64,000 nt of DNA, from the NCBI GenBank assembly GCA_013361095.1, contig JAATWA010000001.1, positions 868,001-932,000 of the forward strand, read 5' to 3'. This document shows, in pieces, positions 26,191 to 33,292 of this stretch. Every line of letters begins with the position of its first letter. The first letter of the stretch is position 1. The notes below the pieces were generated by a model. It saw only the letters and a program-made list of their open reading frames with translations, was not told the DNA's origin and did not search any database. The translations under genes and the position numbers were made by a program. Source of the stretch: Pseudanabaena biceps. GTDB lineage: Bacteria; Cyanobacteriota; Cyanobacteriia; Pseudanabaenales; Pseudanabaenaceae.

Positions 26191-29100
26191 TTGGTTCCCT
26201 TTGATATTGTCAACAAAGCCTCGGCAAAGCGTGAACTTACAGGCGCTGACTTTGATGTGGAATCCTTTGTGTTTGATGCCAAAGGAGATATATGGGTCGG
26301 TGATGAATTTGGTGCATTCTTGTTGCACTTCGATCGCAATGGCGTTCTATTAGATGCACCGATCGCAACACCAAACCCAGTTCAACTCAAAACTCTCAAC
26401 GGTCAAGCCCCCATCGTCATCGGACACCGTGGCGACAGTGGCGAACTGCCCGAGCATACTATTGAAGGATATCGTCAAGCGATTTTGCGCGGTGCGGATT
26501 TTATCGAACCTGACCTCGTTTCTACCAAAGATGGTGTGCTAATCGCCCGTCATGAACCCAACCTGATCAACACTACCGATGTGAAAGATCATCCTGAATT
26601 TGCGAGTCGCAAACGGACAGCGATCGTGGATGGCGCTGCGGAAGAAGGGTTCTTTGCTTCGGACTTCACTCTCGCTGAAATCAAGACCCTCCACGCGATC
26701 ATGCCCCAAGGTTTCCGCACCCAAGTCTATAACGGCGTGTTTGAAATCCCTACCTTTGCCGAAATTATCGATATGGTGAAGGAAGTCGAGGCACAAACGG
26801 GTAAGAAGATTGGCATCTATCCTGAAACCAAACATCCTACTTATCACGATAATTTGGGTTTGTCCTTGGAAGAGAAACTGATCGACACTCTTAAGGCGAA
26901 AAACTTTACCGATCCCTCCCGTATATTCATTCAATCCTTTGAAGTTAGCAATCTCAAAGAACTGAACAGCACGATCATGCCTGCCGCAGGAGTGGACATT
27001 CCGCTCGTCCAGTTGATCGATGCTTACGATGTAGCCAACGATGGCTCGCTGTTGTATCAAGATGTTAATGCCCGTCCCTACGACTTTGTGGGTAAGGGGG
27101 ATACTCGCACCTATGGCGATTTAATCACACCCGCAGGTTTGAAGGAAATTGCTGCCTACGCTGATGGCATTGGTCCTTGGAAGCGTCAGATTGTTTCTGT
27201 TAAGACAGTCGATAACAACAATGATGGTCAGCCTGACGATCTTAATGGTGACGGTACAATCAACGATGCGGATAAGGTTACTTTAGCACCGACAAGTTTG
27301 GTCAGCGATGCCCACACCGAAGGTTTGCTCGTCCATCCCTACACCTTCCGTAACGAAGATCGCTATCTTGCTTCTGACTATAAAAATAACCCCGAAGCCG
27401 AATTTCGTCAGTTCATTAATTTGGGTGTTGATGGTTACTTCACTGACTTTCCTGGCACAGGCGATTTGGTGCGCGATCAGATTACTGATACAGAAGTGCG
27501 ATCGCCTCAAAATCCTGACGTTCTCTCCAAGCCAGTATTCAACACCATTGATGGCAAAGCGCCCATTGTAATTGGACATCGCGGTGCAAGTGGCGATCGC
27601 CCAGAACATACCCTCGCTTCTTACAAAGTGGCGATCGCATCAGGTGCAGATTTCATCGAACCCGATCTTGTCGTCACTAAAGATGGGATTTTAATCGCCC
27701 GTCACGAACCGATGTTGGCAGTTGTCGCCCTCAATGCAGATGGCACGATCAAGCTAGATGCCAATAACAAGCCGACCATCGATCGCACAAACACCAGCAC
27801 CAATGTCGATCTCCACCCTGAATTTGCGGATCGATTGAAAGTGAAAATGCTCGATGGCGTGCAAGTTGGCGGCTGGTTTGCGGAAGACTTTACCCTTGCG
27901 GAAATTAAAACCCTGAATGCGATCGAGCGCATTCCTGCTCTTCGCGGTACAGAGTTTGACGATGATGGGTTGAAAATTCCTACATTCCAAGAAGTGATCG
28001 ATTTGGTGAAGCAAGTCGAAACTGAAACGGGACGCAAAATTGGCATCTATCCCGAAACCAAGCACCCCACTTACTTCCAACAACAGGGCTTCAATACCAG
28101 CCAATTGTTGGTAGACACACTCAAAGCCAATAACTTCACCGATCCGACCCGCATCTTCATTCAGTCCTTTGAAGTCGCCAACCTGAAGGCACTCAACAAT
28201 ACGATCATGCCCACCGCAGGCATTGATATTCCTCTGGTACAACTGTTTGGTGGTTCAGGTCGTCCCTATGACTTTGTGGTAAGCGGCGATACGCGCACCT
28301 ATACCGATCTGTCCACGCCTACAGGGTTAGCCGAGATTGCTACTTACGCCAATGCGATCGGTCCAAACAAGCAGCGCATCGTGCCACAAACAACCGTGGA
28401 TGCCAATAACGATGGTAAGCCCGATGACCTCAATGGCGATGGACAGATTAGTGAAGGCGATACCGTTATAGGCGCACCCACCACCCTGATCGCTGACGCT
28501 CACAAAGCAGGTTTGAAGGTTCATCTGTACACCTTACGGAATGACAGCTTCTTCCTGCCTAGCAGCTACAACGGTGATCCTGGGGCAGAGTTCCGCAAGT
28601 TTATTGATTTGGGTATCGATGGCTTCTTTACGGACTTTGCTCGTACTGGGAGATCTGTATTGGTAAATGATTACTTCGCAGGTACTGGTTACGCCAACCC
28701 CAACGGCAACCTCAATAGCCCTTACTTCCCAAGCTCTGGCTCTAAATCCGCCGTATACTTCGATCCCAATAACCCCTACTACGGCGATCTCGTCAAGGCA
28801 AACCTGAATCGTTCTAATGGTTTTGAAGGCATGGCTTTCAGCCCTGATCGCCAGACCCTCTATCCATTACTTGAAGGAACTGTTGTCGGCGATCCTGTGG
28901 GTTCCCTGCGGATTTACAAATTCGATGTGGCTAGCGAAGCATTCACAGGGCTTGTCGGACGCTATCAATTGGGAATTGCGACCAACTCCATTGGTGACTT
29001 CACGCCGATCAATGACCATGAATTCTTGGTGATCGAGCGCGATAACAATCAAGCGAATGGAACGAATGGTCCTGCGGCTGCCTTCAAGAAAATCTTTAAG

Positions 29101-30021
29101 GTAGACTTCAATCAAATCGATGCCAATGGATTTGTATCCAAAGAAGAAGTTGCTAATCTGCTCAACATCAAGGACACCAACGATCTTAATGGCGATGGCA
29201 GCACCACTTATACAATGCCCTTCCAAACCATCGAAGATGTGTTGGTGCTAGACAGCAAAACGATTTTGGTTGCCAATGACAACAACTATCCCTTCTCGAT
29301 TGGTCGTCCCCCTGCGATCGACAACAACGAGATTGTAGTTTTGGAATTAGAAAAACCTCTCGCCCTTGATTCTCGTCTAGGTGTAGCGGCGGCTGTCGCT
29401 GAAGCTCCTAGCCTCACATCAGGAACTACTGGCAATGATGATCTTTTTGTCAGTGGTGGGATTGATGGGATAAATGACACGATCTTCACTGGCGCTGGCG
29501 ATGACAAAGTAGATACCGTCATTGGTGTCAACTCTGCTTTTGAAGGCAATAATCGGGTTGATTTAGGCAGCGGCAACGACATTATTGATGTAAACAAAGG
29601 CGATCGCGCTTTTGGTAGTTCAGGAAACGACGAGTTCTTTGCTAAAGATGGCAAAGGTGGCAACCGTATGTCTGGCGGCGCTGGCGATGACACCTTCTAT
29701 TTAGGATCAGGCGATCGCGCTCTTGGCGGTGACGGCAACGATAAATTCTTTGTTGGTACTGGCGGTGGCAACTTGCTTTCTGGCGGTGCTGGCGCTGACC
29801 AGTTCTGGATTTTCAATGCCGAAGCACCTGCGGCTCCCAACACAATTGTTGATTTCCAAATTGGTACTGATGTGATCGGATTTAATGGCGCTAGCTTCGG
29901 CTTGGCTGATTTGATTCGCTCTGGCAACAACATCGCGATCGGCAACGCTAGTAATGTGATTGCTAGCTTTACAGGTATTAATACTGCCGACCTGATGACT
30001 GATAGTTTTGTTTTCCAATAA
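26191..30021 (+). CDS. Tandem glycerophosphodiester phosphodiesterase inside split phytase-like domain, RTX tail (3' part of frameshifted gene)
   Basis: Main part (1276 aa from a TTG) of a gene whose 5' part is in another frame. Residues 1-65 finish the N-terminal half of a phytase-like propeller (ESFVFDAKGDIWVGDEFG). Two GDPD domains follow (about 70-430 and 455-820), each with the catalytic HRG..(P)EHT, ADFIEPDL and ARHEP motifs. Each carries a dockerin-like calcium loop (near 340-361 and 737-758). Residues 825-1070 supply the missing second half of the phytase-like domain. Residues 1075-1276 are RTX-like repeats almost identical in pattern to those of the preceding gene. It probably hydrolyses glycerophosphodiesters outside the cell if the full product is made. 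Whether the gene is functional is uncertain because of the frameshift. Confidence 0.85.
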   Translation: MVPFDIVNKASAKRELTGADFDVESFVFDAKGDIWVGDEFGAFLLHFDRNGVLLDAPIATPNPVQLKTLNGQAPIVIGHRGDSGELPEHTIEGYRQAILRGADFIEPDLVSTKDGVLIARHEPNLINTTDVKDHPEFASRKRTAIVDGAAEEGFFASDFTLAEIKTLHAIMPQGFRTQVYNGVFEIPTFAEIIDMVKEVEAQTGKKIGIYPETKHPTYHDNLGLSLEEKLIDTLKAKNFTDPSRIFIQSFEVSNLKELNSTIMPAAGVDIPLVQLIDAYDVANDGSLLYQDVNARPYDFVGKGDTRTYGDLITPAGLKEIAAYADGIGPWKRQIVSVKTVDNNNDGQPDDLNGDGTINDADKVTLAPTSLVSDAHTEGLLVHPYTFRNEDRYLASDYKNNPEAEFRQFINLGVDGYFTDFPGTGDLVRDQITDTEVRSPQNPDVLSKPVFNTIDGKAPIVIGHRGASGDRPEHTLASYKVAIASGADFIEPDLVVTKDGILIARHEPMLAVVALNADGTIKLDANNKPTIDRTNTSTNVDLHPEFADRLKVKMLDGVQVGGWFAEDFTLAEIKTLNAIERIPALRGTEFDDDGLKIPTFQEVIDLVKQVETETGRKIGIYPETKHPTYFQQQGFNTSQLLVDTLKANNFTDPTRIFIQSFEVANLKALNNTIMPTAGIDIPLVQLFGGSGRPYDFVVSGDTRTYTDLSTPTGLAEIATYANAIGPNKQRIVPQTTVDANNDGKPDDLNGDGQISEGDTVIGAPTTLIADAHKAGLKVHLYTLRNDSFFLPSSYNGDPGAEFRKFIDLGIDGFFTDFARTGRSVLVNDYFAGTGYANPNGNLNSPYFPSSGSKSAVYFDPNNPYYGDLVKANLNRSNGFEGMAFSPDRQTLYPLLEGTVVGDPVGSLRIYKFDVASEAFTGLVGRYQLGIATNSIGDFTPINDHEFLVIERDNNQANGTNGPAAAFKKIFKVDFNQIDANGFVSKEEVANLLNIKDTNDLNGDGSTTYTMPFQTIEDVLVLDSKTILVANDNNYPFSIGRPPAIDNNEIVVLELEKPLALDSRLGVAAAVAEAPSLTSGTTGNDDLFVSGGIDGINDTIFTGAGDDKVDTVIGVNSAFEGNNRVDLGSGNDIIDVNKGDRAFGSSGNDEFFAKDGKGGNRMSGGAGDDTFYLGSGDRALGGDGNDKFFVGTGGGNLLSGGAGADQFWIFNAEAPAAPNTIVDFQIGTDVIGFNGASFGLADLIRSGNNIAIGNASNVIASFTGINTADLMTDSFVFQ

Positions 30022-30030
30022 GCTAATAAA

Positions 30031-30061
30031 TAGGAGTGCGGAGCGAAGCCCCGCACTCCTA
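30031..30061. repeat. 11-bp hairpin after the glycerophosphodiesterase gene
   Basis: TAGGAGTGCGG pairs with CCGCACTCCTA around AGCGAAGCC, nine bases after the stop codon. First of three consecutive hairpins. Confidence 0.8.
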
Positions 30062-30091
30062 TAGCTACAATCATTTGTTTTAAGACAAATC

Positions 30092-30146
30092 AAAACCCAA
30101 GAATTGGCTGGCGGCGCTCCGCGCCGCCAGCCAATTCTTGGGTTTT
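30092..30146. repeat. Perfect 26-bp hairpin
   Basis: Arms 30092-30117 and 30121-30146 pair around TCC. The AAAACCCAAGAATT base and GGCGGCGC apex are shared with other copies (31639, 16141). Confidence 0.9.
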
Positions 30147-30188
30147 ATGTCCCAGTGCATTTGGCAATAGCTATATTTCTTAACTGAG

Positions 30189-30241
30189 AAGTAATTAAAA
30201 AGCTCAAAATGGCGATGCCATTTTGAGCTTTTTAATTACTT
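30189..30241. terminator. Perfect 25-bp hairpin enclosing the stop codon of the FHA-TPR gene
   Basis: Arms 30189-30213 and 30217-30241 pair around GAT. The TAA stop of the minus-strand FHA gene lies in the second arm. On the minus strand the hairpin ends in an A/T-rich stretch (TTTTTAATTAC), consistent with termination. Confidence 0.8.
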
Positions 30242-31381
30242 GCTAATACGGCGACATTCATCGCCAGATATTGATTGCACATTACCATCGGGTAAAACTT
30301 TGATACAGCTAATATCAGTTTTAGGTGCAACAAATGAATACACGATCGCTCCAGATAACATCACTAGGGAAATAGGAATTAGTAAACTCCGTGAAATCCA
30401 TTTTGGACGGAGCTTTTTCTTCACACTAACTAGCTTTTTCTGAATCGCCAAAATATGAGGATGCCCTGCTTCTAGTGACAGTTTATAAATTTTGAGAACT
30501 CGCTCATAGAGACTTTTTACTTTTTGATAGCGATTTTGGGACGCATAAATTGCGGCTAGATCCATCAAGTTAATCGCCGTTTCCAGATGAGCGACACCAA
30601 ATAGATTTTGCCTGATTTCCAGAGCCTTCAGACACATGGATTCAGCTTTTTCATACATGGCTTGGTTATTGTAAATTGCCGCTAGCTCTGTCATTGCGAT
30701 CGCCACATCAAGATGTCCTTCACCGAGGGTATCTTTACGCATAGAAATTGCCTTTAAGAACAAATCTTCAGCCTTATCAAATAGATTTTGAGAATAGTAA
30801 AGACCGCCTAGTTCCATTAAGCAATTGGCAACATGGGGATGTGCCTCACCGTGCAACTGCTGATTTAGAGCCAATATTTGATTTAAGTAATTCTCGGCAG
30901 CAGCATAATTGCCAACTTTGCGCTCTTTTAGAGCTAGGTCATGTAGCAACTCCAAAAAGATGCCCGCCTTACCATTGGCATAGGGGGGATCAGGCAGCAC
31001 TCGATACAAGGCTTTGGTATTGCTGCTAAATGTAATTTCATCCCCATGCATTAATACCCAAGCATTACGAAGTTGACCATTGATCACTAAGCCATTAGTA
31101 CTTTTACCGCTCTCATCTGTGCCATCACTTAATTGAAATGCTTGCGACATTGGGGCAGGCGCGTTAATTGATTTTAAAGTTGCGTGTTCACGCGATACTG
31201 ATTGCGATCGCAATACAATGCCTGCCTCAGGAGACCGCCCCAATATATAGCTTTTGCTATTCAAACAAATTCTTTGCTGTCCTTGCGGATCTTGCAAGAT
31301 TAAAAAATGCTCAAACTGACTACCCTCAACTACGGTTGAATCTTGCAAAGTTGCTTGTACATCAATGGTGCGATAGGTCAT
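30236..31381 (-). CDS. FHA-TPR membrane protein
   Basis: A 381-aa protein. An N-terminal FHA domain (about 25-130) has the phosphothreonine-binding pattern LGRSPEAGIVLRSQSVSREHATL. A TPR array (about 140-290, KEGxxYxAAENYLNQIL-like units repeated at about 42 residues, kinesin-light-chain type) follows. One transmembrane helix lies near 335-355, and a short C-terminal tail with two cysteines should face the other side of the membrane. FHA domains read threonine phosphorylation, and a Ser/Thr kinase is the next gene upstream on the same strand, so the two are plausible partners. Confidence 0.85.
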   Translation of the reverse strand: MTYRTIDVQATLQDSTVVEGSQFEHFLILQDPQGQQRICLNSKSYILGRSPEAGIVLRSQSVSREHATLKSINAPAPMSQAFQLSDGTDESGKSTNGLVINGQLRNAWVLMHGDEITFSSNTKALYRVLPDPPYANGKAGIFLELLHDLALKERKVGNYAAAENYLNQILALNQQLHGEAHPHVANCLMELGGLYYSQNLFDKAEDLFLKAISMRKDTLGEGHLDVAIAMTELAAIYNNQAMYEKAESMCLKALEIRQNLFGVAHLETAINLMDLAAIYASQNRYQKVKSLYERVLKIYKLSLEAGHPHILAIQKKLVSVKKKLRPKWISRSLLIPISLVMLSGAIVYSFVAPKTDISCIKVLPDGNVQSISGDECRRISK

Positions 31382-31571
31382 AGGAGCGTTCCAATCATCC
31401 TGATTTAAAAGCGATCGCCACCCAAGTTAAATACTTTTGAGTTTGTATAATTTAACTGATGGAAATGTATATTTATATGAATACCAAATTTTCAAACAAA
31501 AAGAGATAAGCTATTTTACTTAGGTCAAGGGAGCTTAGAGTAACTACAGCGCTTTGCGCTGACTTAAAACC

Positions 31572-31622
31572 CAGAAAGATTTTTGAAAGCGGCGCAAAGC
31601 GCCGCTTTCAAAAATCTTTCTG
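31572..31622. repeat. Perfect 24-bp hairpin
   Basis: Arms 31572-31595 and 31599-31622 pair around AAA, with the apex GCGGCGC/GCGCCGC. The ATTTTTGAAAG segment is shared with 17400-17436. Confidence 0.9.
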
Positions 31623-31638
31623 TAACCAGGCATGACGT

Positions 31639-31693
31639 AAAGCCCAAGAATTGAGAGGCGGAGCAAAGCGCCGCCTCTCAATTCTTGGGCTTT
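31639..31693. repeat. 26-bp hairpin with one mismatch
   Basis: Arms 31639-31664 and 31668-31693 pair around AAA with one A:C mismatch near the apex. The CCCAAGAATTG base is shared with 30092-30146. It lies just after the kinase stop codon on the minus strand. Confidence 0.9.
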
Positions 31694-31704
31694 GAAAAGT
31701 AGGA

Positions 31705-33156
31705 CTACAGAACTGAATAAAGTAATTGAAAAATTAGACGAAAGGCTGCAACGATCGCGATCGCGCTCAAGCCTGCAACCCCGCTATAAACAGCAAGATC
31801 TGCCCAAGACAAAAAGTTGATAAACAATGACTTAGCAAAAATTTGACCGCCCCAGAGAGCGGCAAGGCTAACCAAATAGATGAATACAAATAGATCTTTA
31901 TTATCAAGAATAGACCTGACTCGAAGGATCAATATGGTTAACATCGCGATCGCGAATATACCTAGATTAATAGGAGTACCGAATAGAGTCGCACCTACAG
32001 TGGTGCTAACTTGCCATAGCAATAGCGCTTCTGCACCTAGCAAAAATGCAGCAACAAACTGAGTCCAAATCGTCGCCGACAATACCCAAGGTGTTTTAGA
32101 TGATCGCGCCACAACTGGTTTACTGATGGGTGGTGCATTGATAGCCATAGGAGAAGCGATCGGTGCGGGGACTTGGATACTAGTTTTATGGGGAGATGAT
32201 GATGTGGTTGTTGATATGTTTGCGGTAGAGGATTTATTACTAAGGGCTTGTAAAACCGCAGTAGCAGAATTAAAGCGATCGCTAGGTGCTGTTTCTAGCA
32301 TTTTTTGTAAAACTTGATTAAAGCTAGGACTAAGTTTTACAAAGTTATCCCACTGCCATTTGTTGTAGTTGACATCAAATAATTCTTCAGGCTCTTTACC
32401 TGTTAGCAAATATAAACAAGTCACCGCAAAGGCATAGAGATCAGTAGCAGGAAAAACCGTATCACCGCGCATTTGCTCAGGTGCGCCATAGCCGGGGGTA
32501 AAAATACCTGTGGATTTTTGCCCCTGAACCGCACCTGCTACTTGCTTAACTGCACCAAAATCTAGCAAATAATAAATTTGATCCAGCTTGCGTACCATGA
32601 TATTGGCGGGCTTAATATCACGGTGGATTGAGCCTTTTGCATGAATAAAATCTAATACAGGCAGCAGGCTTTGCATAATTTCTAAAACATCTGCTTCCGC
32701 GATCGCACCATGCTGCTCAACAATTTGCTCTAGGGTAAAACCATCCACAAATTCTTGAACTAAGTAAAAAAATTCATCCTGCCCCGCCTGCACTTCAAAA
32801 TAAGCCAGCAGATCAGGAATTTGGGGATGCAATCCCAAGTCTTCTAAAACTGTCGCTTCCCGTTCAAACATTTGTTTAGCGATCACCATTTGGGAGCTGG
32901 TCAAGCCCACAGGTTGCAATAGCTTTACCACACAGCGTTTCATGGCTGGCGTATAGCGATCGCGAGCCAGAAATGTCGCCCCAAAACCACCTTGCGCGAT
33001 CGGTTTCTCAACGATGTAACGACCACCTAGCAGCAACGGCATTCCACAACTCATACAAAACTTCTGGGCGATCGTTTTGACTGTGTTACCGCTATCGAGA
33101 TCGGCAAAAGAGTTTAATGGCTTTGTACAATTGGGGCGTGTGCAGTAAATATCCAC
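31705..33156 (-). CDS. Ser/Thr protein kinase with N-terminal Cys motif and C-terminal membrane segments
   Basis: Hanks-type kinase of 483 aa. An N-terminal zinc-ribbon-like element (YCTRPNC, then FCMSCGMPLL) resembles cyanobacterial SpkB-type kinases. The kinase domain (about 45-310) has the glycine loop IAQGGFGATFLA, the catalytic loop HRDIKPAN and the metal motif LLDFGAVKQ. A proline/serine linker is followed by about four hydrophobic segments (residues 350-480), so the kinase is membrane-anchored by its C-terminus. Its neighbour on the same strand is an FHA protein, a possible reader of its phosphorylation. Confidence 0.9.
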   Translation of the reverse strand: MDIYCTRPNCTKPLNSFADLDSGNTVKTIAQKFCMSCGMPLLLGGRYIVEKPIAQGGFGATFLARDRYTPAMKRCVVKLLQPVGLTSSQMVIAKQMFEREATVLEDLGLHPQIPDLLAYFEVQAGQDEFFYLVQEFVDGFTLEQIVEQHGAIAEADVLEIMQSLLPVLDFIHAKGSIHRDIKPANIMVRKLDQIYYLLDFGAVKQVAGAVQGQKSTGIFTPGYGAPEQMRGDTVFPATDLYAFAVTCLYLLTGKEPEELFDVNYNKWQWDNFVKLSPSFNQVLQKMLETAPSDRFNSATAVLQALSNKSSTANISTTTSSSPHKTSIQVPAPIASPMAINAPPISKPVVARSSKTPWVLSATIWTQFVAAFLLGAEALLLWQVSTTVGATLFGTPINLGIFAIAMLTILILRVRSILDNKDLFVFIYLVSLAALWGGQIFAKSLFINFLSWADLAVYSGVAGLSAIAIVAAFRLIFQLLYSVL

Positions 33157-33292
33157 TGGTTAATCATTAAATAAAAGATTGACGGAGCTTTTGAGACACT
33201 TAACGCTTCGCGCTAACAGCTTCAAAAGATCATAAGTAAACATTTTTGGCATACTGTATTAGAGTCTACCTAAGTTTCTCCCTCCTGCGCCC

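Larger units (their letters stand above)
31382..31704. other. 323-bp spacer with tandem hairpins
   Basis: The half next to the FHA gene is AT-rich and should hold its promoter. The rest holds a small AGCGCTTTGCGCT palindrome (31551-31563) and two long hairpins listed separately. No gene is seen. Confidence 0.6.

Noticed and set aside
26539..27060. 173-codon antisense frame within the first GDPD domain (and similar antisense frames in both exoenzyme genes)
   Set aside because: These are mirror frames caused by codon bias of the real + strand genes; both GDPD copies give similar antisense frames, as expected for shadows.
33180..33235. Imperfect inverted repeat with GCGCTTCGCGC-like centre upstream of pcrA
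   Set aside because: Arms match only partly, so I did not list it with the hairpin family; it may be a decayed member.
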